Part shown: positions 7,354 to 15,831 of the stretch, one piece after another
How positions within the stretch are numbered: the first letter of the stretch is position 1
Layout of the letters: each line of letters begins with the position of its first letter
Assembly (NCBI GenBank): GCA_035525055.1
Contig: DATLEZ010000157.1
Coordinates: 1-31,732, forward strand
Length of the DNA stretch: 31,732 bases
Reading direction: 5' to 3'
Origin: DATEEG01 sp035525055
GTDB lineage: Bacteria > Actinomycetota > Acidimicrobiia > Spongiisociales > ZC4RG35
Translations under genes and position numbers: made by a program
The notes under the pieces: model-generated
Databases searched by the model: none
What the model was told of the DNA's origin: nothing
Seen by the model: only the letters and a program-made list of their open reading frames with translations

Positions 7354-9330
7354 GTGCCAAAACAGGTACTTACCCGGCGGCGTTCACTCGTTGCCAAGCT
7401 GACCGTCCTCGCCGTGATCGCCAGCTTGCTGGCAGTCGCGGTACCGGCCAGCGCGGCAATCGATACGTCCGCTTCATGCCCTAGCACAATTCCTAGCTCC
7501 GGATTCACCGACATCGGTGGGTACGATGCGACCACGCAGCTGGCGATCAACTGCTTGGTGCACTATGGGATTACGCAGGGAACCAGCGCCACCACGTTCA
7601 GCCCCACGCTGTCGGTGAGCCGCTGGCAGATGGCGTTGTTCTTGACCCGTCAAGCGGTGGACCACGGTCTAACGCTCGGTGACGGATCGAGCCAGGGCTT
7701 CACCGATATTGGTGGATTCGACGCTGCAACGCAGCTGGCGATCAACCAATTGGCGCAGCTTGACATCACTCAAGGCACCTCGGCCACCACGTTCGAACCA
7801 AACCTGGTCGTTTCGCGTTGGCAGATGGCGTTGTTCTTGACCCGTCTTGCGGATGCCGCAGGGGTAACTTTGCCATCGGGCGCACCCCAGGGCTTCCTCG
7901 ACATCGCCACATTGAGTGTTGAGGCGCAGTTGGCGATCAACCAGGCCCATCAGCTTGGTATCGCTGATGGCTTCTCCGCCACTGTGTACTCACCCTTCAC
8001 GGACACACTGCGCTGGCAGATGGCCTTGTTCCTCACCAGGACCTTGGCTGTCGACGGCGTTCTGCCGACAGGGCTTGGTTTCACGATCATTCCTCCAGCC
8101 CCTGACCTTGTCAACGACGTAATCACGTACGACAACAATGGGGTCAGCGCAACAGTCGACTACACCGGAGGCACCAGCTTCACGGTGGACGGTGTTGCGT
8201 CCTCGATCGGCGTGTTTGAGGCGAACCTCTCGGTCGGCGACAAGATCGCCTTCACGGGAACATCGTTCGCGCTGACCAACGTGACGGTTTCGTCTGGCTT
8301 GGTCAACGACGTCAAGATTGCCGGGAACACGTTCGACATTGTCCTGAGCACCGGACCTACCGTAAATAACGACATCAACTACACGACCGCGGGTGTGGTC
8401 CAATGGACTGTCGGCGGAACTCAGGTCACTGAGATAACGTTTGAGTCGCACCTGAGCAATGGCGATACGATTGCCATTACAGGTCCAGCGACCGGAACGG
8501 TCGCCAACCCAAGGGTCTTTGGCTTGACCAACGGGACGGCAACCGGGACGATCACAGCTGTGGATCTACCCGCGGCGAATGACTTCAGCATAAAGACTGC
8601 TGCTGGCGCAACCCTCGGGGTCAACAACCTCGCTGTGCCGGCCGGTGACGCCTTGGTGCTGACTGTGGATGGGTCTGCGGTAACGCAGGCGAATTTCGAC
8701 CTTGCTACGACCAACGGTGACACCATCAGTTACTCGCGTGCAGCCGGAATCGTCACTGCGGCCCTTACCGACGCGGCCCCGGCGGCCGTCACAGCAGAAG
8801 CTGTTGACGACTATGTCCTTCCCAACTTCAACGTCGTCGTGGGTACGGCAGTGGTTCAACTGCAAACGAACGACGACGTCCCGGGAGCGACCGCCGGAGC
8901 AGCTTGGGGTGAGATCGTCGTTAACGGTATCTCGGATACCGAGGCTAACTTCATCGCAGCTTTGTCACCAGGAGACGTGATCACGTACCGTGTTGCGGAT
9001 GCCGCAACCTCCACGACCTCACGGTTGACCTTGGTCGATGCGGCTTACTCGGGTACCGCCTCGGCGTACGACACCGTAACCGACACATTGGCAGTATTCT
9101 CAAGCGGGGCCTCCGGTCCGCAGCTTGAGGTTGTCCAATTTGCCGTTGTCGATGCTGACCTGAAACTGACACTTGGCACCGGTGGTGTCCTCAGGTACAC
9201 GGTCGGCGGTGCGACTGCAACGCAGGCGCAATTCGAGGCAGCCGTTAACTTCGGCTTCGCGAACGCTGTAGGCACCGTCTCGGTCTCCAAGGTTGGAGTC
9301 GACATCGTGTGGAACGCCACAACCAGCTGA
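7354..9330 (+). CDS. Secreted SLH-repeat surface protein with five tandem beta-type repeats
   Basis: A 658-residue exported protein. A basic, hydrophobic signal peptide ends in VPASAA at about residue 35. Three SLH-type repeats follow to about residue 225, each of the form GF.DI...ATQLAIN....GI..GTS.TTF.P...V.RWQMALFLTR. SLH modules anchor proteins to pyruvylated wall polysaccharide in other bacteria. The rest (about 230-658) contains five copies of a unit with core TV.G....T...F...L..GD.I, beginning near 8179, 8404, 8659, 8914 and 9196, that is, 75 to 94 residues apart. It is strongly acidic and nearly Cys-free, as in S-layer and stalk proteins. The GTG start is supported by AGGGAGGG four bases upstream. 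A strong terminator follows, so the gene is probably monocistronic. It may be a main surface or S-layer protein; that is inference. Confidence 0.88.
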   Translation: MPKQVLTRRRSLVAKLTVLAVIASLLAVAVPASAAIDTSASCPSTIPSSGFTDIGGYDATTQLAINCLVHYGITQGTSATTFSPTLSVSRWQMALFLTRQAVDHGLTLGDGSSQGFTDIGGFDAATQLAINQLAQLDITQGTSATTFEPNLVVSRWQMALFLTRLADAAGVTLPSGAPQGFLDIATLSVEAQLAINQAHQLGIADGFSATVYSPFTDTLRWQMALFLTRTLAVDGVLPTGLGFTIIPPAPDLVNDVITYDNNGVSATVDYTGGTSFTVDGVASSIGVFEANLSVGDKIAFTGTSFALTNVTVSSGLVNDVKIAGNTFDIVLSTGPTVNNDINYTTAGVVQWTVGGTQVTEITFESHLSNGDTIAITGPATGTVANPRVFGLTNGTATGTITAVDLPAANDFSIKTAAGATLGVNNLAVPAGDALVLTVDGSAVTQANFDLATTNGDTISYSRAAGIVTAALTDAAPAAVTAEAVDDYVLPNFNVVVGTAVVQLQTNDDVPGATAGAAWGEIVVNGISDTEANFIAALSPGDVITYRVADAATSTTSRLTLVDAAYSGTASAYDTVTDTLAVFSSGASGPQLEVVQFAVVDADLKLTLGTGGVLRYTVGGATATQAQFEAAVNFGFANAVGTVSVSKVGVDIVWNATTS

Positions 9331-9354
9331 CCTGATCTCAAGGTCAACGAGATT

Positions 9355-9388
9355 GAGAGCCCCGGCTTCGGCCGGGGCTCTCTCTATT
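9355..9388 (+). terminator. Rho-independent terminator after the first SLH gene
   Basis: A perfect 12-bp GC-rich stem (9355-9366 with 9371-9382) closed by a TTCG tetraloop, followed by TCTATTT. It starts 24 bp after the stop codon at 9330. It is the clearest terminator in the window and argues for strong, isolated transcription of the first SLH gene. Confidence 0.9.
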
Positions 9389-9480
9389 TGCCGCCGAGCA
9401 TCTCGTGAAGACCTCTGATCGGGAACTTCCAGGACTCGGGTTACGTCTTCTGATAGCGTGAGTGAGAGGGAGGCTGTCTG

Positions 9481-11508
9481 ATGTCTATTCCCCGCCACCG
9501 GTCGATCTATGTGGTTCTGGTTGTCCTGGCGATGTGTATTCCCGCCGTGCCCGCCATGGCGTTGGTGAGCGAGGCCTGCCCTACCACCGTGCCTTCCAAG
9601 GGCTTTACCGACCTGGGGGGTCAGACCGCCGACACCGTTGATGCCATTGATTGCGTCGCCCACTTTGGGATCGCTCAGGGAACGTCGGCCACAACCTTTA
9701 GCCCCAACACTTCGGTTTTGCGCTGGCAGATGGCGCTATTCCTGGTCCGGTCGGTGGCAGTACTTGGTCAAACTCTCCCTAGCGGCGCCAGCCAAGGCTT
9801 TATTGACATCGGTGGGTTTGACACAGCTACCCAGACGGCGATCAATCAGCTCAAGCAGATGAACATCACCACCGGGACCAGCAACAACACCTTCGGTCCT
9901 GACGGCACCGTTCCTCGCTGGCAGATGGCGCTTTTCCTGACCCGATTACTGGTCAACGTCGGTGTGACGTTGACGAGCGGGGCCGGTCAGGGGTTCACCG
10001 ACATTTCCGGCTTTGACGCCGCCACCCAGGCTGCCATCAACCAGCTTCGACAGCTAGGGATATCGCTGGGGACGAGCAACACGACCTTCGCTCCCAACGT
10101 CGAGGTTCCCCGGTGGCAGATGGCACTGTTCCTGGCCAGAAGTGTCGATAGTGCTGGCGGCGCTCCCTACCGGATCACGCTCGGGCTCTCATCGGCTTTC
10201 GCCCAAACTTCTGACACCGTCGTGCTCACCATCACGGTGAGGAATCCGAACGGCACGGTTGCTCCCGGTCGCCGGGTCGATGTCTTTGCCGCTTCCTCGA
10301 TCAACAACAACGGTCGCTGTGTGCTTGACGCCGACACTGACATCGGTAGCGGTGACGAGGGAACCGGAACCAACTGCGTTCTTGATAACAACGATCCGGT
10401 GACCAACAGCAGCGGAGTCATCACCCTCAATCTGACCCACAGTTCCAATCAGGAGACCGTCACGATTTACGCCTGGACGGGCGAGACGGGCGAGACCTTC
10501 GATCTCCAGGACGTCCACGGCGAGGCCTCCGTCCAACTCACTTGGGGACCGCCTCCTACCGGACTCGAACTGCCAGCCAACACGCTGGCCCGTTACGGAG
10601 GTCCGGGCTCGATCACCGCCCAACTGATTGGGGCGGGCGGGGTCGACATTCCAATGCCCAACCAGGCGATTCGATTCATCGTGCGGCGCGGAGGCGTCAC
10701 GATTCTCAGCCAGACGGTTCAGACCATCGCTGACGGGAGCGCCACGCTCACCTACACAGGCCCTGCTGATCCCTCGGCTGGTGACGATCCGGTCACGACG
10801 GATGTGGTCACCGCCTTCTGGGATCGAGATAACGACAACGTCGATGACGGTGCCTCGGAGTTTGACGACACCGGCAACATGAATTGGGACGACGACCTCC
10901 CGCTCGCCACCACCGCCGTGCTGAGTCAGACAGAGGTCAGCACACTGCTCGGAAGCTTCACGACCATCACCATCACCGTCCGAAACAAGTTCGGGCAGGG
11001 AATCAGCGGCGCCGAGGTCAACTTCGACTCGGCCTCGCCCAACTCGGGCACAACCAACGCATCGGGTGTGGCTACGTTCTCCTACACGGTGGCCGCCGGT
11101 GACGGCCCAGATGTGATCGATGCCGAGGTCGACCTGAACGGAGACGGTGACACCAACGACCCTGGCGATCTCGACTTCGGTGACGTCGCCAATCTCACCC
11201 ACTATTGGGTGCAGGCAGCCGGCACCCTGTCGGGGAACACGGAGTTCGATGTGATTGCCTTCAACAGCAGTGCCAACACCATCGACGTGGTCGAGATAGG
11301 CGCCTCCAACTACTACAGGCTGAGCTACGACTCGAATGATCATTTCAACGTCAATGGAGACATCGATGAGAGCCTCACACAATTCGAGGCGGCGATGGCG
11401 GGTCTTACTCTGCCCGACCTCGACGGCGTCGGCGGCACGGAGTTGGTGACGAATCCCTACTCCACCCCCGCCAGCGCAGGCAGCCTCTTCCTGTTGGAGA
11501 CGAGCTAG
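9481..11508 (+). CDS. Secreted SLH-repeat protein with invasin-like Ig domains
   Basis: A 675-residue exported protein with a signal peptide ending near AMA (about residue 27). Three SLH-type repeats to about residue 222 are clearly paralogous to those of the preceding gene, including the conserved N-terminal Cys and the RWQMALFL block. The remainder holds bacterial Ig-like (Big_1/invasin-type) modules, seen as TVVLTITVRNPNGTVAPGRRVDVFA and, later, TITITVRNKFGQGISGAEV with SGVATFSYTV. Asp/Asn-rich loops such as DLNGDGDTNDPGD could bind calcium. It is likely a wall-anchored surface protein. The ATG at 9481 has AGGGAGG upstream, and a possible -10 TAGCGT lies about 25 bp before the start. The two SLH genes are separated by a terminator, so they are probably separate units born by duplication. 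Confidence 0.88.
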   Translation: MSIPRHRSIYVVLVVLAMCIPAVPAMALVSEACPTTVPSKGFTDLGGQTADTVDAIDCVAHFGIAQGTSATTFSPNTSVLRWQMALFLVRSVAVLGQTLPSGASQGFIDIGGFDTATQTAINQLKQMNITTGTSNNTFGPDGTVPRWQMALFLTRLLVNVGVTLTSGAGQGFTDISGFDAATQAAINQLRQLGISLGTSNTTFAPNVEVPRWQMALFLARSVDSAGGAPYRITLGLSSAFAQTSDTVVLTITVRNPNGTVAPGRRVDVFAASSINNNGRCVLDADTDIGSGDEGTGTNCVLDNNDPVTNSSGVITLNLTHSSNQETVTIYAWTGETGETFDLQDVHGEASVQLTWGPPPTGLELPANTLARYGGPGSITAQLIGAGGVDIPMPNQAIRFIVRRGGVTILSQTVQTIADGSATLTYTGPADPSAGDDPVTTDVVTAFWDRDNDNVDDGASEFDDTGNMNWDDDLPLATTAVLSQTEVSTLLGSFTTITITVRNKFGQGISGAEVNFDSASPNSGTTNASGVATFSYTVAAGDGPDVIDAEVDLNGDGDTNDPGDLDFGDVANLTHYWVQAAGTLSGNTEFDVIAFNSSANTIDVVEIGASNYYRLSYDSNDHFNVNGDIDESLTQFEAAMAGLTLPDLDGVGGTELVTNPYSTPASAGSLFLLETS

Positions 11509-11557
11509 CCGCCACCTACGACGCGATCCGAAGGATCTGGCTACGATCCCGTGGCCT

Positions 11558-12331
11558 TTGGCCTCTTTCGTTTGCTTCTATTACGGCGCCACCGGCAGTA
11601 CCTGGCTGCTGGAAACGCTGAACTCGTCTCCCCAGGTTTGGGTTCCCGGGTTCGAGCCGGTCGAGCCGTGGGCCTGGGGCGCTGACGACAAGACCAAGGT
11701 GGAGTGGATCCGCACGGCGCTCAATCCTCCGGTCGGCGACACCCAGGGCCTCGATGCGTGGTGGGAGTTGCTGCGTTCATCGCCGCAGGTCACGGGGTCT
11801 TACCTGCCCAGCCTGACCTCCGTCGGATTCAAGGTCTCCACCACTGCCCTGGATCAAACCGATGACCTCCTCGATGTGTTCGCGGATCTTCGGACCCCGC
11901 TGATCTTCTTGATGCGGCGGAACCGGATCAAACATGCCCTGTCGCTTTACCGCTATGAAGAGGAAAAAAAGAGCCAGTTCCTGCTGGACGGCATGCAGCC
12001 TCCCACCAGGCTCAAGTTCAGGCGTTTCGATGAGTGGCTTGACCGCTCCGTCTGGCTAGACCAACAGATGTCCGGTTTTCGAACCGTTTGCACTGAGCGG
12101 CTCGGACCGGACCAGATAACCACCGTCGCGTACGAAGATCTGGTGTCAGAGCAGGGGAAGGAGGAGACGATTTCCCATCTCTGCTCTTTTCTGGGCATTG
12201 ACCGGGCCGGACTGCAACCCAGCAGTGTGGCCAAAGCCACCCCCGATGATCTCCAGGATGCAGTGATCAACTTCCGCCGCCTCGTCCGCCGCTACCGCAG
12301 TACCCCGTTCGGGGTCCACCTCACGTCCTGA
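11558..12331 (+). CDS. Sulfotransferase-like protein (Stf0-type)
   Basis: A 257-residue soluble protein. Near the N-terminus FVCFYYGATGSTWLLETL resembles the PAPS 5'-phosphosulfate-binding loop of sulfotransferases. PLIFLMRRNRIKHALSLYRY in the middle resembles the 3'-phosphate-binding segment (Arg followed by Ser). Members transfer sulfate from PAPS to sugars, lipids or proteins. In this setting a surface glycan is a likely acceptor, but this is inferred. The start is uncertain: the frame opens at TTG 11558 with no clear Shine-Dalgarno, a TACGAT ten bases upstream could be a -10, and no other standard start codon lies just upstream. The gene converges on the epimerase, with a long shared hairpin between them. 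Confidence 0.7.
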   Translation: MASFVCFYYGATGSTWLLETLNSSPQVWVPGFEPVEPWAWGADDKTKVEWIRTALNPPVGDTQGLDAWWELLRSSPQVTGSYLPSLTSVGFKVSTTALDQTDDLLDVFADLRTPLIFLMRRNRIKHALSLYRYEEEKKSQFLLDGMQPPTRLKFRRFDEWLDRSVWLDQQMSGFRTVCTERLGPDQITTVAYEDLVSEQGKEETISHLCSFLGIDRAGLQPSSVAKATPDDLQDAVINFRRLVRRYRSTPFGVHLTS

Positions 12332-12391
12332 AACCCGTTCTTGTGACGGTTGACCCACCGCCACGGTGGTCAACCGTCACAAGAAGGGGTT
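12332..12391. terminator. Long inverted repeat between convergent genes, probable bidirectional terminator
   Basis: TTCTTGTGACGGTTGACC at 12338-12355 is exactly complementary to 12368-12385. The stem extends inward with ACCG/CGGT around a CCA loop after one bulged C, and outward by five pairs after a G-G mismatch, giving about 27 pairs. It starts directly after the sulfotransferase stop and overlaps the epimerase stop codon. There is no T-tract on either side, so termination by this element is likely but not certain. Confidence 0.7.
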
Positions 12392-13496
12392 ACAGCCGCT
12401 CCGCCAGAGCGTCGAGGGACTTCTGGGAGGCAGTTCCATCCCCGTAGGGAGTCGGGATGTCCTCTAGGTGGAACCAGCCTTCGTCGATCATGCGCCTTGC
12501 TTCGGCGCCGATGGCCGGGCCGGCCGACACCCGGGTGGCGAAGGTGCCCATCACTTCGGGGCGCTCGGTTGAGTTCCTGACCACGACCACGGGGCGCTTG
12601 ACGATCGAGGCTTCTTCGGCGATGCCGCCGGAGTCGGAGACCATCACTGCCGACTCGGCTTCGAGCGCCAGGAACTCTCTGTACCCGATCGGCTCCTCGA
12701 CCCGGATCTTGGCGAGGAGGTGGTTGAGGCCAAAAGCCGACGCTGTCGCCACCGACCGCGGGTGGAGAGGGAGCAGCACCGGGATCGACAGGGTGGCGAG
12801 TTCGTGGAGGATGGCGGTGAATCGTTCCTTGTCGTCGACGTTCTCGGGACGGTGAAAGGTGGATAGGGCGTACTTGCCTGCGGTCAGTTCGTACTTGTCG
12901 AGGATGTGAGCCCGCTCCTCGGGGGGCGGCATCAGATGCTGCACTGCTTCGACGATCGTGTTGCCGGTGAGGGCTATGCGGTCAGGGGGGATTCCCTCCC
13001 GCAACAGGTTGTCGACGCTCGCCTCGGTCGGAGCACAGCTCAGGTCGCTCAGATGGTCGGTGATGACCCGGTTGTGCTCCTCAGGCATGGCGCGGTCGTG
13101 GCTGCGCAGACCGCCTTCGATGTGGCAGAGGAAGATGTTGCGGGCGTTGGCGGCCAGGGCTCCGGCCGCGACGGCGTTGGTGTCGCCCTGAACCAGGACC
13201 GCCCGCGGGGTGTCTTCGGCGAAGTAAGCGTCGAGAGCCTTGACGCCTTCTCCGATCTGATGGCCCCGGGAGGTGCCACCAACCTGGAGGAAGTGGTCGG
13301 GGGGCGGCAATTCCATCTCCCGGAAGAAGGTCTCGGAGAGGTTGGGGTCGTAGTGCTGGCCGGTGTGAATGATCCGGGCCGCATCACCCAGCATCCTGAT
13401 GATGTGGGCGAGCTTGACGATCTCGGGCCTGGTGCCGAGGACGACCGCGATTGACTTGGGATTGAAAGTGATTTGACCGGTCATGCGACTCGACAT
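12390..13496 (-). CDS. wecB: UDP-N-acetylglucosamine 2-epimerase (non-hydrolysing)
   Basis: A 368-residue cytoplasmic enzyme that interconverts UDP-GlcNAc and UDP-ManNAc. Family signatures are continuous: VVLGTRPEIVKLA near the N-terminus, VQGDTNAVAAGALAA, HIEGGLRSHDRAMPEEHNR, TGNTIVEAV, STFHRPENVDDKERF, LPLHPRS, SDSGGIAEEAS and the late TERPE. The length is normal for WecB/MnaA. The frame stays open far upstream, but homology begins just after the ATG at 13496 (MSSRMTGQ). An AAGGAAG lies upstream of it at a rather long spacing; the in-frame ATG at 13484 is the alternative. ManNAc is a standard building block of pyruvylated secondary wall polysaccharides, which fits the pyruvyl transferase and SLH proteins here. 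Confidence 0.93.
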   Translation of the reverse strand: MSSRMTGQITFNPKSIAVVLGTRPEIVKLAHIIRMLGDAARIIHTGQHYDPNLSETFFREMELPPPDHFLQVGGTSRGHQIGEGVKALDAYFAEDTPRAVLVQGDTNAVAAGALAANARNIFLCHIEGGLRSHDRAMPEEHNRVITDHLSDLSCAPTEASVDNLLREGIPPDRIALTGNTIVEAVQHLMPPPEERAHILDKYELTAGKYALSTFHRPENVDDKERFTAILHELATLSIPVLLPLHPRSVATASAFGLNHLLAKIRVEEPIGYREFLALEAESAVMVSDSGGIAEEASIVKRPVVVVRNSTERPEVMGTFATRVSAGPAIGAEARRMIDEGWFHLEDIPTPYGDGTASQKSLDALAERL

Positions 13497-13574
13497 TTGA
13501 TCGTCCAACTTCCTTATCCCGATGTCAACTCGGGCCCAACGCTTCCAACCGGTTAGCCGCCTATGACTCACACT

Positions 13575-13658
13575 GACGATCGCCCTATCCGCCGACATAG
13601 GAAGCACTCTCATCTTTGCATAGGGGCATTCCCCTATAGCGCCCAAAAGGCGATCGTC
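13575..13658. promoter_or_regulatory. Nested inverted repeats able to form a three-way junction upstream of the SGNH hydrolase gene
   Basis: GACGATCGCC at 13575-13584 is exactly complementary to GGCGATCGTC at 13649-13658. Inside are two more arms: CCTAT (13584-13588) with ATAGG (13597-13601), and ATAGGGG (13620-13626) with CCCCTAT (13631-13637) around a CATT loop. The block lies in the 195-bp divergent spacer between the epimerase and the hydrolase, ending 33 bp before the hydrolase ATG. It could be an RNA leader or a set of operators. Confidence 0.5.
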
Positions 13659-13691
13659 GAACAATTGCCTGGTCGCAAGAAAGGAGAAAAC

Positions 13692-14489
13692 ATGCGGCGC
13701 ATTGTGATTGTCGTGGCGTTGTTCGGTGTTGTCTTGGGGGCAACAGGGCCGGCCCGTGCGGCCAGCCCCGAAGGTCCGGTCTACCTGGCTCTGGGAGATT
13801 CCCAGGCTTTCGGTGTCGGCACCCCGCGAGAGGACAAGCTCGGCTACGTTCCGTTTCTCAGCAGGTGGGCGCATGCCACTGATTGCAGGGATGGATCGCC
13901 CGAGGCCTGCCCGCTATTGGAACTGGTCAACCTCAGCGTTCCCGGAGCTACCTCTGCAACCCTGATCGCGGGCCAGTTGCCGGCGGCGATTGGGCTTATC
14001 ACCGACCGTCGGACGGACGGGGATCCCGGTAACGACGTGGTGCTTATCACGGTGACGATCGGCGGTAACGACCTGTTCAACCCGGTGATCGCTAACTGCT
14101 CGGGTGGTCCCACACCTACCTGTGTCCAGACTATCCAGAGCCTGTTCACGACCTACGTCGCGAACCTGGGAGTGATTTTGGGCAGTTTGAGGTCGGTCGC
14201 CGGGCCTGACGCCGAGATCATTATCACAACCTATGACAACCCGTTGGGCGCTTGTCATCTGGCGGCGCTCGAGCCACTTGCCGATGTCGTGCTCGAGGGT
14301 GGTGCTGGCATTGCGGTCGGATTTAACGACCTCATCAAGGCGGTGGCCGCCGCCACGGCCGTCGAGGTCGCCGACACGTTTGGGCAGCTCGATCCACAGG
14401 ACTGGGTCGGCGGAACAGACTGCTTGCACCCCGACATCAGCGGTTACCAAAAGATCGCATCGATCATCCGTGACGTGATCGACGAATAG
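13692..14489 (+). CDS. Secreted SGNH/GDSL-family hydrolase (esterase/lipase)
   Basis: A 265-residue exported protein. A signal peptide ends near ARA at about residue 23. The catalytic Ser lies in LALGDSQAFGVG (Ser37, block I), the oxyanion Asn in ITIGGNDLF (block III), and the Asp/His pair in DCLHPDISGYQKIA close to the C-terminus (block V). Several Cys residues suggest disulfides outside the cell. Family members remove acyl or acetyl groups from lipids or polysaccharides; the substrate is unknown. The frame is open from 13563, but the ATG at 13692 has a perfect AAGGAG five bases upstream and begins the signal peptide. A terminator hairpin follows at 14506. Confidence 0.9.
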   Translation: MRRIVIVVALFGVVLGATGPARAASPEGPVYLALGDSQAFGVGTPREDKLGYVPFLSRWAHATDCRDGSPEACPLLELVNLSVPGATSATLIAGQLPAAIGLITDRRTDGDPGNDVVLITVTIGGNDLFNPVIANCSGGPTPTCVQTIQSLFTTYVANLGVILGSLRSVAGPDAEIIITTYDNPLGACHLAALEPLADVVLEGGAGIAVGFNDLIKAVAAATAVEVADTFGQLDPQDWVGGTDCLHPDISGYQKIASIIRDVIDE

Positions 14490-14505
14490 CGACCCATGCG
14501 ACAAT

Positions 14506-14533
14506 GATGAGGGGCCCTTTACGGCCCCTCATC
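14506..14533 (+). terminator. Hairpin terminator after the SGNH hydrolase
   Basis: GATGAGGGGCC (14506-14516) pairs perfectly with GGCCCCTCATC (14523-14533) around a six-base loop, 16 bp after the stop codon. The stem is strong, but no T-tract follows, as is common in high-GC actinobacteria. Confidence 0.7.
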
Positions 14534-14661
14534 GCCGTCGAGACATCGATGAGACCCCAAAGTCCCAGCCGTCCGATCGTGGAGAAAACCCGCGCCGACT
14601 CCTTGTCGAAACGAGGCAATCTCACATCTCGTCCGTACCGCACTCCCGGGTCCAAGCGCAA

Positions 14662-14667
14662 TAGCCT
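14662..14667 (+). promoter_or_regulatory. -10 element of a leaderless promoter (histidine kinase)
   Basis: TAGCCT, then six bases (GGGAGG), then the GTG at 14674. The GGGAGG directly abuts the start codon and is too close to act as a normal Shine-Dalgarno, which favours the leaderless reading. Confidence 0.5.
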
Positions 14668-14673
14668 GGGAGG

Positions 14674-15831
14674 GTGAGACCCGCGGACGAGAGCCTGGGG
14701 CGTGTCCCACCCGTCGACGCCACGCTGACTTGGGTAGTTCTCATGATGCGGTTGCTTGGCTGGGTGTGGATGCTGGCGTTGGCATCGACAGTCCTTATCC
14801 AGGACCTTGCGGCTGAAACGCGGGAACCGGACACGTCGTTGCTCGTGTCAGCCATGGTCGTCGCCACGGTGGGCACGGGAACAATGGTGCTCGCCAGCCG
14901 ACGCGGCTTTCTCAACTCGAGGTCGTATGTGGCTCTCGACGGTGTGCTAACTCTCTTCCTCCTCTCGGCCGGATGGCTGGCCGGGGCCCCTGACTTCGTA
15001 GCCGGTGGCTATCCCATGTCGTGGCTTTTTCTCGTTGCCTATGCCACGACATTGCGGGGAGCGTTGGTGGCGGCGCTTTTGCTGACGGCCGCCTTCGCCT
15101 GGCTTCACCTGGCGATGGATTTGGAGATGGTCCGCGTCGTGGGCAGCATCCAGTTTCTCGTCGTGAGTCTGGTGGCTGGCTGGGCGTTCGATGCCCTGCG
15201 ACAGCGCGAGTACCTGCGCCTCAAGGCCGAGGCAGATCGTCGCCAGGCAGAGCTCCTCCTCGCCGATCAGCGCGAAAACGCGGCTCGGCTGGAGGAGAGA
15301 TCCCACATCGCCAACCGGCTCCACGATTCTGTGCTTCAAACCCTGAAGTTGATCATGTCTAACTCAGGCGACGCAGGTGAGGTTCGCTATTTGGCTCGTG
15401 TGCAGGAGCGCGAGCTGCGACGCACGATCAACGAGTACCAGTCCCCTCATCACGACGGCTTCCGGGCCCGCCTGCTTGACGCCAGGGCGGAGGTGGAGGA
15501 CAGCTACCGGGTTGAGATCGAGCAGGTGATCAGGGGCGACGTCGAGATGTCCATGCCCCTCTCTTCGCTGGTGGCGGCGGCGCACGAGGCCATGACCAAC
15601 GCGGCCCGACATTCGGGGACGTCCGAAATCGATCTCTACGCCGAGGTACTCCACGACGGAGTCCAGGTCAACGTTCGCGACCGGGGGTCGGGTTTCGACT
15701 CTCGAAATCGGATGACAGGGGGAATTGCTCATTCCATCATCGCCCGTGTCGAAGGAGCCGGAGGAACCGCCTCGGTCAAGTCGGCACCGGGCTTCGGCAC
15801 GGAGGTGTCCCTATTCATGCCACGAGGATGA
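14674..15831 (+). CDS. Sensor histidine kinase, NarL/DesK class
   Basis: A 385-residue membrane sensor. About five or six hydrophobic segments fill residues 20-172, with no large extracellular domain, so it may sense the membrane or a ligand within it. A helical region follows, then the HisKA_3-type phosphoacceptor motif IANRLHDSVLQTLKL (His217). The ATPase domain has HEAMTNAARHSG (N box) and VRDRGSGFD (G1 box). This class pairs with LuxR-type regulators, and the response regulator gene overlaps the kinase stop by 4 bp (ATGA). The start is taken at GTG 14674 because of the TAGCCT-N6 promoter; ATG codons near residues 24-25 are weaker alternatives. Confidence 0.9.
   Translation: MRPADESLGRVPPVDATLTWVVLMMRLLGWVWMLALASTVLIQDLAAETREPDTSLLVSAMVVATVGTGTMVLASRRGFLNSRSYVALDGVLTLFLLSAGWLAGAPDFVAGGYPMSWLFLVAYATTLRGALVAALLLTAAFAWLHLAMDLEMVRVVGSIQFLVVSLVAGWAFDALRQREYLRLKAEADRRQAELLLADQRENAARLEERSHIANRLHDSVLQTLKLIMSNSGDAGEVRYLARVQERELRRTINEYQSPHHDGFRARLLDARAEVEDSYRVEIEQVIRGDVEMSMPLSSLVAAAHEAMTNAARHSGTSEIDLYAEVLHDGVQVNVRDRGSGFDSRNRMTGGIAHSIIARVEGAGGTASVKSAPGFGTEVSLFMPRG

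Noticed and set aside
10189..11382. Long open frame on the minus strand inside the second SLH gene (397 codons)
   Set aside because: It is antisense to a clear secreted-protein gene, has no recognisable domain, and reflects codon bias of the sense strand.
12332..12391. Terminal inverted repeats of an insertion sequence
   Set aside because: The arms are adjacent with a 3-base loop, and there is no transposase or target duplication.
13497..13874. Upstream extension of the epimerase frame to 13874
   Set aside because: It runs antisense through the SGNH hydrolase signal peptide and lacks similarity to epimerases, whose homology begins after 13496.
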